Positions 1 to 8,526 are shown, numbered from the stretch's first letter. The stretch: DNA of 42,648 bases from Sphaerochaeta sp. (GCA_016342655.1 JAEINL010000031.1:1-42648); one strand, 5' to 3'. A program made the numbers and translations. Notes: a model not told the origin generated them from the letters alone.

Positions 1-58
1 TCAAACTCACAAGTCCCCCGATTATCGAAACAGAAGAGAAGAGTTCCTGTGGTAAGAA

Positions 59-205
59 TTAATCCCGGGAATTATAGCTGAGTGTGGAATTGGTAATTGG
101 CACTTCTGGCAGATTACGGAATTTGCTTTGTGATAGTCCTGATTGCCTGTACCTGCTGATGATCTCATCCTTGGCTTCTTGCAGATAGGGTCTTACTGAT
201 TTCAT
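59..205 (-). pseudogene. Truncated IS66-type TnpA-like accessory ORF (relic)
   Basis: This minus-strand ORF of 48 codons starts at an ATG preceded by a good ribosome binding site (GGAGG, 8 nt before). It reads like the helix-turn-helix N-terminus of the small accessory protein of IS66-type elements: a segment around residues 15-46 has the pattern IISRYRQSGLSQ...LPEVPITNSTLSY. A stop codon follows at about residue 49 where such proteins normally continue; a downstream frame beginning FLPQEL could be the shifted remainder. The call is tentative. It could also be an unrelated short HTH protein. The window edge hides the rest. Confidence 0.35.
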
Positions 206-260
206 GTCTTATCCTCCGTAGCCTATGCTAGAGGATAGCTCCCCCATTGGGTAGGAACGT

Positions 261-1181
261 CTAGTTTTTCCTTCCATGCAGATCCCTGAAGGTCAGCTTG
301 GGCTCTTGGATGATCGCCATAGTGTGTGCAGGAACATCTTCCTTGATCCAGACATTCGATCCGATGACAGCGTTCTTGCCTATGGTAATATCACCCAATA
401 TGGTTGCATTGGAGTAGATGGTGACATTGTCCTCAATGGTGGGATGACGCCTTGCTCCCCTGATGAGTTCCCCGCAGGCGTCCTTGGGGAAGCTAAGGGC
501 CCCGAGAGTGACTCCCTGATAGATCTTCACATTGTCTCCGATGATTGAGGTTTCCCCGATTACCACACCAGTGCCATGGTCGATGAAGAAGGAAGCTCCG
601 ATCACAGCTCCGGGGTGGATGTCGATTCCAGTTTCCTTATGCGCATACTCGTTGAACATGCGGGGGATGAGCGGAACTTGCATTTTGAACAGCTCATGTG
701 CAATGCGATGGATGACCAGCGTCTTCATGAAGGGGTAGGAGAGGATTACCTCGCGCACATTTCTCGCTGCAGGATCGCCTTCGAATCCAGCTTTTGCATC
801 AAGCTTCAGCTTGAGGCGTATCTCTGGAAGCATGGCGCATAGGCTTTTGATTTTGTGTTCGCTTTTCTCTTTGAGTACCGCTTCTTCCTCTTGGGGATGT
901 GAATATTTCAGGGCGATCAGGACTTGGTTCATCAGGCGTGTTGAGACCATGTTCAGCTGGTCTTGCAGTATCTCCTGCAAGCTGAGACCGACTCGATCAC
1001 GTCCGCAGCGGCCGGGAAACATTAGCTCGATATATTCATTTGCGATTTCCCCAATTTCAAGCATCTGGGGAAGTTGCTTCATGCCATAAAAATTGGCATT
1101 GCCTTTAACCCTTTCAAAGGTTCCCAGGAAGTTGGGAAGAAAGGCTGTGGCATCAAAACTCTGGTCTTTACAATCTTTCAT
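261..1181 (-). CDS. cysE: Serine O-acetyltransferase
   Basis: The 306-residue protein should transfer acetyl from acetyl-CoA to L-serine, giving O-acetylserine for cysteine synthesis in the cytoplasm. An alpha-helical N-terminal half (about 1-170) precedes a left-handed beta-helix of hexapeptide repeats (about 183-285). The catalytic pair is visible as Asp187 in GIDIHP and His202 in DHGTG; the cofactor loop GARRHP lies at 242-247. This is the longer form of the enzyme, with an N-terminal extension compared with the short EpsC type. The start ATG has no Shine-Dalgarno sequence; instead a promoter-like TATGGT ends 6 nt before it, so the mRNA may be leaderless. The nitrilase gene upstream on the same strand ends 74 nt before. 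Confidence 0.93.
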   Translation of the reverse strand: MKDCKDQSFDATAFLPNFLGTFERVKGNANFYGMKQLPQMLEIGEIANEYIELMFPGRCGRDRVGLSLQEILQDQLNMVSTRLMNQVLIALKYSHPQEEEAVLKEKSEHKIKSLCAMLPEIRLKLKLDAKAGFEGDPAARNVREVILSYPFMKTLVIHRIAHELFKMQVPLIPRMFNEYAHKETGIDIHPGAVIGASFFIDHGTGVVIGETSIIGDNVKIYQGVTLGALSFPKDACGELIRGARRHPTIEDNVTIYSNATILGDITIGKNAVIGSNVWIKEDVPAHTMAIIQEPKLTFRDLHGRKN

Positions 1182-1187
1182 GCCAAC

Positions 1188-1217
1188 ACCATACGGCTAT
1201 TTTGGTGTTCTGTTCAA
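1188..1217 (-). promoter_or_regulatory. Candidate cysE promoter with no room for a 5' leader
   Basis: On the minus strand TTGAAC and TATGGT are separated by 18 nt, and only 6 nt separate TATGGT from the cysE ATG. A sigma-70-type start would fall on or next to the ATG. No Shine-Dalgarno sequence is present. Predicted by eye only. Confidence 0.4.
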
Positions 1218-1255
1218 GAGATACGAAGCTTAGGCATAGCAATGATGCTGTGTTT

Positions 1256-2230
1256 CTATGTGTCCTCACCTTGCAGGTAGGGGAATCTCACTGTCCTGAT
1301 ATCCTGTTCCTTTCCCGTTCTCTGGGTGATTGGACCATACAATTCAGGTCTGCGGCTCTTCATCCACCTCTGACCACTAGAGAGGGGCAGAAGGGAAGCA
1401 TCAAGTGAGGCGACTACCATATCATCAGAGGCCTTTCCTGTCTCAGATAAGATCTCCCCATAGGGATCGAAGATCATGGCACCCCCGGTTCGCACCTCAT
1501 CATCATCCCGTCCTACCCCGTTGCTAAAGATCAGGAACATGCCGTTGTCATGGGCACGGGAGGGTAGCCAGCGCATGAGCCATCCTCGTCCCTTGGGGCC
1601 CCTGAACTCCTCTTCAAGCTCAGCCAAACGAGTATCACGCTCTTCCCACCACTGCGTATCAATACGGCTCATCGCTTTAGGACTTGCAGACTTGCACCCT
1701 CCTGTCTGGTGGGGGGAAAGCAGGACCTCGGCTCCCATCAGGGAGGTTATCCTTGCATTTTCGATGATGTTGTTGTCATAACAGGTCAGAACTCCCATCC
1801 GAACCCCTTGGGGGGTGTCAAAGACCGTGTAGGAGTCCCCACTTTGCATGTGCTCTGAGATAAAACAGTGGAGTTTGCGATGCTTGGCATAGGTACCGTC
1901 CTGCATTGTCACGACATAGGTGTTGTAGAGATTACCCTCTTCAGAGAGTTCAATCAGGCCGGCGCCGATCGTCATCTGATGCTTTACAGCAAGAGCGATG
2001 AGGACTTGGGTGGAGGGGCCTTCTGGAACTGGTTCAGCCAACGCTCTCACTTCAGGCTCAGAGAGGTTACGCACATGCCAGTACCCGGTGATGCACATCT
2101 CTGGGAATACGATAAGATTGACTTGTTCAAGAGATGCCCTTTCTACAAACGATTTGATTACTGAAAGGTTATAGGCCTTGTCATCTCGCCTGTGGTTGAA
2201 TTGCACTGAGGCTGCTTTGATGGATTGCAC
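1256..2230 (-). CDS. Nitrilase-superfamily carbon-nitrogen hydrolase
   Basis: The protein hydrolyses a C-N bond in a small amide or nitrile; the substrate cannot be read from the sequence. The Glu-Lys-Cys triad of the family is present: Glu44 in VFPEMCITGYW, Lys119 in KHRKLH and Cys150 in LTCYDNNI. The length (324 aa) is normal. The start is a GTG at 2230 because AGGAGG sits exactly 6 nt upstream and the protein then begins with the typical beta-strand IKAASVQF; a longer in-frame ORF reaching ATG 2299 has no ribosome binding site and adds nothing family-like. cysE lies downstream on the same strand, so co-transcription is possible. Confidence 0.85.
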   Translation of the reverse strand: MQSIKAASVQFNHRRDDKAYNLSVIKSFVERASLEQVNLIVFPEMCITGYWHVRNLSEPEVRALAEPVPEGPSTQVLIALAVKHQMTIGAGLIELSEEGNLYNTYVVTMQDGTYAKHRKLHCFISEHMQSGDSYTVFDTPQGVRMGVLTCYDNNIIENARITSLMGAEVLLSPHQTGGCKSASPKAMSRIDTQWWEERDTRLAELEEEFRGPKGRGWLMRWLPSRAHDNGMFLIFSNGVGRDDDEVRTGGAMIFDPYGEILSETGKASDDMVVASLDASLLPLSSGQRWMKSRRPELYGPITQRTGKEQDIRTVRFPYLQGEDT

Positions 2231-2339
2231 TCTTGTCCTCCTAACGGTATAGGCTATGGTCTTTCCTGTACTATAGGGTATTGCTCTCTGTACGTTCAAG
2301 CGTTGTTGGAGCCAGGGCGTCTAAGGCAGAAATAGGAAA

Positions 2340-2372
2340 GTTGAAAAGCAGAGGTCTTTTCTGCTTTTCAAC
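2340..2372. terminator. 13-bp perfect hairpin upstream of the nitrilase gene
   Basis: GTTGAAAAGCAGA (2340-2352) and its exact complement (2360-2372) enclose a 7-nt loop. The flanks are only moderately T-rich on either strand, so it is either a weak terminator or a structured leader of the nitrilase transcript. Confidence 0.45.
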
Positions 2373-2741
2373 ATTGGCATTAAATTCTTGAGTATACAGG
2401 CCTATTGGAAAAGAAGCCTGTAAGCAAAGCGCTTGAACACACTTCTGAGGCAGTACCAGATAAATTACTCTAGACCAAATCCAACCTGAACAAGCCACGC
2501 TCTGGCCATGTTCAGCGGCACATACACGGTAGATTACTCTTATCCATCAGCATGCAAGGCCTTGAACTCATACTTGCATGGATACTGTTCCTGCAGTTCA
2601 GCATTGTCAGGGGAAGGACCTACAATACCAATCTTGGGAACATCAGCTTGATGGCATAGGGAAATCCATCTCAATAGACTCTGCAACGTGATACTGATCT
2701 ACAGCTTTAAAGGTTGTTTCCTACTGTGAAAATTTTCATAT
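2373..2741 (-). other. Gene-free stretch with decayed coding fragments
   Basis: No intact gene is visible in this 370-bp stretch. On the minus strand, broken frames give short protein-like runs, for example DVPKIGIVGPSPDNAELQ followed by stops near 2550, and VDQYHVAESIEMDF in another frame nearer 2690. This looks like an old frameshifted gene, but I cannot name the family. A minus-strand ORF at 2271-2498 overlaps the nitrilase promoter and is probably spurious. Confidence 0.3.
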
Positions 2742-4121
2742 TCAGTGCCTGGAAGGTTCTTCAAAAAGACAGAAAAACATGTAGGATGGAATTTTATAGC
2801 CCTCTTCTACAATCTGAAAGGTTTTGGGATGCACAACATATGAGGCACCTATTCTCTTGCCAAATTTTGCTTTAAAAGCATCATACGATAGAGTTGTATA
2901 GTTTTTTGAAGACTTCACTTCTATAGGGTACAGCTTTATACTTGTTTTGCTTTCGTTTGTAACAAGGAAATCGATCTCAATGTCATTTCTGTGTTTTTCT
3001 ACAGAATAATGGGTATAAAAATAGAGTTTCTTTCCCTTGGCTGCGAGCGTTTGGGCAATGGCATTTTCATGTATCATCCCTTCATTCAAAGACAACTTGC
3101 CATTCATAATCTGTTTATATAGATTCATCGATGAAATTTGGTTTTCTGAAAACGCCAAGCTGACCAACAGGCCAGTATCCCCCATGTAGCATTTAACCGA
3201 TGACGTATCCTTAGACAACGACATCCCTATGTTTGGGTCAGTGCATTTATAACACAGATTGCAAATCATAGAGTCACCAAGCCAGAAAAGTGGATCATCA
3301 TACTGATCGAAGGTTTTCTTCTCATCGATTTTACTTAATACCACTTTTTTCTCATGTGTTGAAAGATATCCAGGTATGTTCTCAAATAAACCAGATACCT
3401 TTGATTTGTATTTCCTTGCCGCTTTCTTTATATCATCCCGATAGAGGGATAATATTTGGCGTTTTGCCTCATCAGCTTTATAGAAATCCTTATTGTTTCC
3501 TAAATAAGCCACAACACTCTGTGGCATACCACCAACTAGCAAATATTCACGAAACAGCATTGCTGCCTTATGATGGAATGTTACGTCGAGAGAGGTTTTC
3601 TTTTGGTAACACTCCTTGATGTACCTTAACAGTATATCTTCCTTTGCTGCCATCATAAATTCTTCGAAGTCCAATGGATACATTTTCAACTTTTCTTCTT
3701 CAGAAGGAATAAGAATATCGTCTACATGTTCCTTGATTGAAATCAAGGATCCTGTTTCCAAATAGTCATATCTTCCATCTGCCACCAAATATTTTATTGC
3801 TTCCCGAGCCTTTGGGAATTTTTGTATTTCATCGAAGATAATCAAGGTTTTTCTGGTAAAGAGCTGAACATTATACTCGAGAGAGATAATCTGAAAAAAT
3901 GTATCAAGATTGTTCAGATTTTCCTTGAAATTATCTGTAATCTTTTTGGATGCAATTGCAAAATCTATTAGAACAAATGATTCATATTGCTCTTTCCCAA
4001 ATTTACTTGCAATTGTAGATTTCCCGGTTCTACGAGCACCTTCAATCAATAGCGCAGTCTTCCCATTCGAATTACGTTTCCACTCAAGCAAATTATCATA
4101 TAGCTTTCTCTGGAGTTCCAT
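2742..4121 (-). CDS. ATP-binding protein, AAA_14/DUF4143 family
   Basis: A 459-residue member of the common AAA-plus-DUF4143 proteins of anaerobes, whose cellular role is not known. The P-loop GARRTGKST is at 28-36, Walker B LIIFDE at 93-98. The C-terminal half carries the DUF4143 part with a nuclease-like D-x-D/E-V-K pattern (EIDFLV, then IEVKSS about 25 residues later). The start ATG follows AGGA by about 9 nt. The gene is more AT-rich by eye than its neighbours, sits alone between a decayed stretch and a repeat region, and may be horizontally acquired; such genes are often present in many copies per genome. Function remains open. Confidence 0.82.
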   Translation of the reverse strand: MELQRKLYDNLLEWKRNSNGKTALLIEGARRTGKSTIASKFGKEQYESFVLIDFAIASKKITDNFKENLNNLDTFFQIISLEYNVQLFTRKTLIIFDEIQKFPKAREAIKYLVADGRYDYLETGSLISIKEHVDDILIPSEEEKLKMYPLDFEEFMMAAKEDILLRYIKECYQKKTSLDVTFHHKAAMLFREYLLVGGMPQSVVAYLGNNKDFYKADEAKRQILSLYRDDIKKAARKYKSKVSGLFENIPGYLSTHEKKVVLSKIDEKKTFDQYDDPLFWLGDSMICNLCYKCTDPNIGMSLSKDTSSVKCYMGDTGLLVSLAFSENQISSMNLYKQIMNGKLSLNEGMIHENAIAQTLAAKGKKLYFYTHYSVEKHRNDIEIDFLVTNESKTSIKLYPIEVKSSKNYTTLSYDAFKAKFGKRIGASYVVHPKTFQIVEEGYKIPSYMFFCLFEEPSRH

Positions 4122-4156
4122 TACATGGTCCTTTACATGTACTATAGCAGAATCTT

Positions 4157-4239
4157 GACAATACGCAAAGTAAATTTTGCGGTATTATAAGATAGTACGC
4201 AAAGTATTTATCAGAAATTACAAGGCAATACGCACAGTA
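4157..4239. repeat. Three degenerate tandem repeats with an ACGCAAAGTA core
   Basis: The core ACGCAAAGTA occurs at 4163-4172 and 4197-4206, and as ACGCACAGTA at 4230-4239, giving a 33-34 bp period. The first unit also contains an inverted version (TTTTGCGGTA) a few bases downstream. The array lies 40-120 bp upstream of the AAA_14/DUF4143 ATPase start, so it could be a regulator-binding array for that gene. Confidence 0.5.
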
Positions 4240-4334
4240 GTAGAAACGCTTCATGCTGTTTCTCATCTGCTACTGGAGCTTGTAAGACTGCTTTCTGTAC
4301 ATTTTCCTTCAATACTGGATTTAGGCCTACTTTC

Positions 4335-4445
4335 ATTACCGAGCGAGTGCCGGGAAAGCAAGGTGAGATACGTGAGCCCCTTGGCTCGGAAAAGGAGGCA
4401 ATGCCTCCTCTTTCCAGGGCTTGCCCTGGGGTATTGCTACCTTTT
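4335..4445 (-). repeat. Dispersed hairpin-array element, copy 1
   Basis: One of four copies in the window. Reading the plus strand it starts ATTACCGAGCGAG and ends near GCTACCTTT. It contains GAGCC-CCTT-GGCTC, then GGAGGC-AAT-GCCTCC inside a longer stem, then CCAGGGC-TT-GCCCTGG and GGTA-TTGC-TACC. It starts 33 bp past the bioY stop codon, so it would be transcribed at the 3' end of bioY mRNA. Confidence 0.85.
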
Positions 4446-4477
4446 ATTGCAGTTCTTTGGTTGCCTTGCAGCCAAAT

Positions 4478-5083
4478 TCATGACGTGCTTGACCCGTTTA
4501 GAAACTCCTTGATCCTAGGGGCAAACATCTGGGCAAGCTGTACGGATACGATGAGCTTGATCGTGTCTCCAATGAGGAAGGGAAGCATGCCTGCCTGGAT
4601 TGCAACTTTCCAGGAGAGTGAACGGTTGTATTTGAGGAAGGGCACACCGACTGCGTAGATTGCAAGGGTAGCTAGGGTCCCGAAGAGGATACACAGATAG
4701 AGATAGGTCCTTTTCTTTCTTTTGCTTTCTGCTGGGTTATCTGCTTGCTTGTCATTTTGGTTGATTTTCTCTTTTTTGGCATAGTTACCTGCAATACCGG
4801 CAAGCAAGGCCGCGGGAAGCAGGCCGAAAAGGAAGCCTCCTGTTGGTCCTAGGAGGATACCCAAACCCCCTCCAGCGGTGAAGACCGGCAGGCCTACAGC
4901 ACCAAGCAGGAGATAAATGGCTACGCTGCCAACTCCTATAGCTGTTCCTCCAAGTAGGGCGGCACTGATCACAAAGAGTGTCTGCAGTGTGATGGGTACG
5001 GGGGGAAGGGGAAAGCGGATGTATGCCCCTACGATTATCAGCGAGGCGAATAGGGCTGTCAGGACGGTTTTTCTTGTATTCAT
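4478..5083 (-). CDS. bioY: Biotin transporter BioY (ECF S component)
   Basis: A 201-residue integral membrane protein with about six hydrophobic segments that binds and imports biotin. The BioY hallmarks are at the N-terminus: FPLPPVPITLQTLFV (about 25-39) and the glycine-rich GLPVFTAGGGLGILLGPTGGF region (65-85). No ATPase or EcfT partner lies nearby, so it must work alone or with a shared ECF module elsewhere. A charged loop around residues 100-125 (KKEKINQNDKQ) is longer than usual. It is divergent from birA with a BirA-like palindrome between them, which predicts repression by biotin-loaded BirA. Confidence 0.93.
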   Translation of the reverse strand: MNTRKTVLTALFASLIIVGAYIRFPLPPVPITLQTLFVISAALLGGTAIGVGSVAIYLLLGAVGLPVFTAGGGLGILLGPTGGFLFGLLPAALLAGIAGNYAKKEKINQNDKQADNPAESKRKKRTYLYLCILFGTLATLAIYAVGVPFLKYNRSLSWKVAIQAGMLPFLIGDTIKLIVSVQLAQMFAPRIKEFLNGSSTS

Positions 5084-5112
5084 AGGGGGAGCCTACCATA
5101 TTGGTTTTTATA

Positions 5113-5149
5113 TTGTAAACTTGAATTTGGTTGACAATTGATCTATAAT
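5113..5149. promoter_or_regulatory. BirA-like operator and birA promoter between bioY and birA
   Basis: TTGTAAAC (5113-5120) and GTTGACAA (5130-5137) are inverted copies with 7 of 8 positions matching, like the half-sites of known bio operators but with a 9-nt spacer, shorter than the roughly 14-16 nt in enterobacteria. The candidate birA promoter TTGAAT (5121-5126), 17 nt, TATAAT (5144-5149) sits across the right half-site, so binding would block birA itself. The -10 ends 6 nt before the birA ATG. Confidence 0.55.
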
Positions 5150-5155
5150 CCCTGC

Positions 5156-6130
5156 ATGAATACCTCCCTATCCGTGCTCTCCTATCTGAGCCGCCATCAA
5201 GATACGTATGTTTCGGGGCAGCAGCTTGCCTCCGAGTTCGGGGTCAGCCGTAGTGCCATCTGGAAAGCCATTGAAAGCCTTCGTGACGAGGGCCATCTCA
5301 TCGATGCCGTTACCAACCGTGGTTATTCGCTTGTACAGCAAGAATCACTGTTGGATAAGGCGAAACTTGAGAAGATGTTGCCTCAAGTTCCCATACACCT
5401 CTTCGATACCATAGACTCGACCAATCGGTATGCAAAACAACTGGTAAGTGAGGGGTGCACTTCCCCAACACTGGTTCTTGCACACAGCCAAAGCGGGGGG
5501 AGGGGGCGCCTTGGGCGGGAATTCTCCAGCCCCAAGGGCGGCATCTACTTCAGCTTGATCTTGGCTCCCCCCTCTTCAGTTTCATTGGCCTCCCTCATTA
5601 CGTGCGCAGCAGCAGTTGCCACTGCTAGGGCCATCGAAGAGGTCTGTTCGATATCTTGTGGTATCAAATGGGTGAATGACCTTTTCCTTGACGGCCGCAA
5701 GGTAGGGGGCATCCTTACAGAAGGGGTCCTGAATGTGGAAAGTGGGACGCTTTCATCCGTGGTGGTGGGAATTGGCATCAACTTTTCCACACCCCAACAA
5801 GCCTATCCCCCTTCTCTTCGCCCGATAGTGACCTCTCTCTATGCAAAAAGTTCCCTGGTTCCCGAGGATGTCGATGCATCTTCTTTAGTGGCCAAACTTG
5901 TTACTACCCTTATAGGGTATTCCAACACCTTGTCTGAGCGCGCTTTCCTTCCTGAATACCGCTCACGTTCCATCGTCTTGGGCAAGAATATACTCATCAG
6001 TTCTCAGAAGAATCAACGCAAAGCCTTGGCAATTGCTATAGATGAGGAAGCCCATCTGGTGGTGGAGACAGAGGATGGGAAGAGGGAAATCCTATCCAGC
6101 GGGGAAGTCAGCATCGGCCTTGATGCATGA
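5156..6130 (+). CDS. birA: Bifunctional biotin-[acetyl-CoA-carboxylase] ligase / biotin operon repressor
   Basis: The 324-aa protein activates biotin with ATP and attaches it to carrier proteins; it also has the repressor arm. An N-terminal winged helix-turn-helix spans about 5-60 (QQLASEFGVSRSAIWKAIESL), followed by the ligase domain with GGRGRLGR at 114-121 and KWVND at 171-175, and a small C-terminal domain from about 280. I start at ATG 5156 rather than the in-frame TTG 5138, which falls inside the promoter. No Shine-Dalgarno sequence is visible; TATAAT ends 6 nt upstream, so the mRNA may be leaderless. The next gene, argS, starts 49 nt downstream. Confidence 0.93.
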   Translation: MNTSLSVLSYLSRHQDTYVSGQQLASEFGVSRSAIWKAIESLRDEGHLIDAVTNRGYSLVQQESLLDKAKLEKMLPQVPIHLFDTIDSTNRYAKQLVSEGCTSPTLVLAHSQSGGRGRLGREFSSPKGGIYFSLILAPPSSVSLASLITCAAAVATARAIEEVCSISCGIKWVNDLFLDGRKVGGILTEGVLNVESGTLSSVVVGIGINFSTPQQAYPPSLRPIVTSLYAKSSLVPEDVDASSLVAKLVTTLIGYSNTLSERAFLPEYRSRSIVLGKNILISSQKNQRKALAIAIDEEAHLVVETEDGKREILSSGEVSIGLDA

Positions 6131-6179
6131 GTTTGGTTTGTAGTATAGTTTCATCTACTTGTACGAAAAGGAAAACATA

Positions 6180-7943
6180 ATGCTTGATACGATACGTCAG
6201 TCTTGGAAAGCCCTTGTAGAGAAAGAGCTTGCCTCATATGCCCTTACAATTCTTGGAAAAGAGGTCAAGTTGCCTGAATTGGCTGTTCAGACCCCTCCCA
6301 AGCCCGAGTTGGGAGACCTAGCTTTTCCCTTGTTTGCCTATGCGAAAATCCTTAGGACAGCACCCCCTATGCTCGCTGCCTCCCTTAAGGAACGCATAGA
6401 GAAGATCTCTGATCGTCCCCTAGGCGATCTGCTTATTGCAGGTCCCTATCTGAATATCCGCATTGATATGGCAGCATTAGCTACTACGCTTTCTGCCGCT
6501 ATTGTGGCAAAAGGCTCTCTTTATGGAGAGAACAAGAGCCTTGCTGATAAGCGCATCACCATTGAGTTCAGCTGCCCCAACACCAACAAACCCCTACACT
6601 TGGGGCACATGCGTAATGACAGCATCGGGGAGAGCCTCAGTGCCATCATGAAGGCCAATGGCGCAACAGTGCGCAAAGTCAACCTGATCAATAACCGTGG
6701 TGTGCACATCTGTAAGTCCATGCTTGCCTATCAGAAATTTGGCAAGGGGGAGACCCCAGAATCAACAGGCATGAAAGGTGACCACTTTGTGGGCAAATAC
6801 TATGTGAAGTTTGCCGCTTGGGCAAAGGAAGAGCCCAGTGCCGAACAGCAGGCCCAGGAGATGCTGCAGAGGTGGGAAGAAGATGACCCTGTAGTGATGG
6901 ATCTCTGGCACAAGATGAACAAGTGGACCCTCGACGGCCTCGCCGAGAGCTATGAGAAGATGGGAATCAGCTTTGATCACTATTACTATGAGTCTGAAAC
7001 CTACAAGTATGGCAAGGACGAGATCCTCAAAGGCTTGGACAAAGGAGTCTTCTACCGCGAGGAGGATGGCTCTGTATGGGTCGACCTGGAGGATATCAAG
7101 CTGGACAAGAAAGTGCTGCTCCGTAAGGATGGTACAAGCCTATACATGACCCAGGATGTGGGAACCGCCATCATGCGGCACAAGGACTGGCCGTTTGACT
7201 CCCTTATCTATGTGGTGGCGAGTGAGCAGCAGTACCATTTTAAGGTGCTCTTTCATGTCCTTGCCCTTCTTGGCTACACCTGGGCAGAGGATCTTCACCA
7301 TCTTTCCTATGGCATGGTCAACCTGCCTGATGGAAAGATGAAGAGCCGTGAAGGTACTGTCGTTGATGCTGATGAGCTTGTCCAGCAGCTGACGGACTTG
7401 GCTGCCGGTGAGATTCGCTCAAAACAGCGTGAGGAACAGGTAGGTGATGTCACCAAGACCTCCTCTTCGATTGCCTTGGGTGCTCTGAACTACTATCTGT
7501 TGCAGGTCAATCCCCTGAAGGATATGATTTTCAACCCGACGGAGTCCATCTCATTCAATGGGAATACCGGACCCTACCTGCAGTATATGGGGGCTAGAAT
7601 TTCCAGCATGCTGGGCAGGTATGAGAGTGAGGGTGGCGATAGGGCCAAACTCTCCTTTGACAGTAGCCTACTCACCCTCAGTGATGAACGTGAGCTCATC
7701 AAGCAGATCGGCCTCTACCCAGAGGTGGTGGCTCGGGCGGGAGCGGAGTTGGATCCTTCACTGCTGTGCTCCTTCCTCTATGAGCTTTCCCGTCTGTTCT
7801 CCCGCTGGTACCATGACAACCCGGTTCTTAAGGCAGGAAGCGAAGAGCTTGTCCGTGCAAGGATTGAGCTTTCAGCTATGGTAATGCAGGTCCTTAAGAA
7901 TGCTTTTGCCTTGGTTGGGATTCCCTTCTTACACTCGATGTGA
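6180..7943 (+). CDS. argS: Arginyl-tRNA synthetase
   Basis: A class I synthetase of 587 aa that charges tRNA-Arg. The N-terminal Add-1 domain (about 1-105) is followed by the HIGH-type motif HLGH at 140-143, and a KMKSR loop begins at residue 386 in the place of KMSKS. The C-terminal anticodon-binding domain ends with the family-typical LVGIPFLHSM. ATG 6180 is chosen because AAGGAA lies 6 nt before it; the in-frame TTG at 6159 does not have one. The gene ends only 2 nt from the end of the convergent tetR gene, so no terminator fits between them. Confidence 0.96.
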   Translation: MLDTIRQSWKALVEKELASYALTILGKEVKLPELAVQTPPKPELGDLAFPLFAYAKILRTAPPMLAASLKERIEKISDRPLGDLLIAGPYLNIRIDMAALATTLSAAIVAKGSLYGENKSLADKRITIEFSCPNTNKPLHLGHMRNDSIGESLSAIMKANGATVRKVNLINNRGVHICKSMLAYQKFGKGETPESTGMKGDHFVGKYYVKFAAWAKEEPSAEQQAQEMLQRWEEDDPVVMDLWHKMNKWTLDGLAESYEKMGISFDHYYYESETYKYGKDEILKGLDKGVFYREEDGSVWVDLEDIKLDKKVLLRKDGTSLYMTQDVGTAIMRHKDWPFDSLIYVVASEQQYHFKVLFHVLALLGYTWAEDLHHLSYGMVNLPDGKMKSREGTVVDADELVQQLTDLAAGEIRSKQREEQVGDVTKTSSSIALGALNYYLLQVNPLKDMIFNPTESISFNGNTGPYLQYMGARISSMLGRYESEGGDRAKLSFDSSLLTLSDERELIKQIGLYPEVVARAGAELDPSLLCSFLYELSRLFSRWYHDNPVLKAGSEELVRARIELSAMVMQVLKNAFALVGIPFLHSM

Positions 7944-7945
7944 TC

Positions 7946-8521
7946 TTATTGCCCCTTATAGAGGGCACAAAAGCTGTTGATGAACCTCTCCTCTCTCCAA
8001 GGCAAATCGGTCTCTATGCCGATGAGAATCTTGGAGAGGAGGTTCTGGACAGTTGCGCTGAACATCTCAATCGCCAGATCCAAATCCTCCACCTCCAGTC
8101 TTCCAGTCTCAGAAAGCTCCTCGATAAGGACCCTGCTCTGTGCGTCAAACATTTCAGAAAGGGTTCTAGCAATGGAAGATGCTTCAGCGTGGATAAGTTT
8201 CTCTGCCTCAATGATGCTGTAGAACCACGACAGGGGCTCTGTTGTGTAGACATCATGATAGTGGTCCATTGCCCTGAAGAGGACATCACTTGCACTTCCT
8301 GTGAAAGCGATGGTTATCTGTTGGGCATAGGCAAGCTTCCTGCAGTAGGCAAACAGTGATGCGACCATCTCCTCCCGATTGGCAAAATGGTGAAAGACTG
8401 AAGCTTTGGAGATGCTGTTTGACTGTGCAAGCATTGCGATGGAGACGTTGTCTATTCCTTTTTTTGAACCCAGCTCCAAGAGGGAGAGTATGAGATTTTG
8501 TTTGGTTGATGTCGTATTCAT
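7946..8521 (-). CDS. TetR/AcrR-family transcriptional regulator
   Basis: A 191-aa repressor with an N-terminal helix-turn-helix: NVSIAMLAQSNSISKASVFHHFANREEMVASLF, about residues 21-53. The C-terminal ligand domain is not informative. I take ATG 8521 as the start; the frame is open to a TTG at 8578, but the extra 19 codons would cover the promoter and an 18-bp palindrome. No Shine-Dalgarno sequence precedes ATG 8521. It probably represses itself through that palindrome. The nearest divergent gene is rplU, an unlikely target, so the regulon is probably elsewhere. Confidence 0.88.
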   Translation of the reverse strand: MNTTSTKQNLILSLLELGSKKGIDNVSIAMLAQSNSISKASVFHHFANREEMVASLFAYCRKLAYAQQITIAFTGSASDVLFRAMDHYHDVYTTEPLSWFYSIIEAEKLIHAEASSIARTLSEMFDAQSRVLIEELSETGRLEVEDLDLAIEMFSATVQNLLSKILIGIETDLPWREERFINSFCALYKGQ

Positions 8522-8526
8522 ACCCA

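Noticed and set aside
2271-2498. 75-codon minus-strand ORF upstream of the nitrilase gene
   Set aside because: It overlaps the nitrilase start region and a 13-bp hairpin and has no recognisable motif.
4157-4239. CRISPR array
   Set aside because: Only three short degenerate units with no uniform spacers and no cas genes in the window.
7940-7950. Missing terminator between argS and tetR
   Set aside because: The convergent genes are only 2 nt apart and may simply have overlapping 3' ends; no unusual signal is visible.
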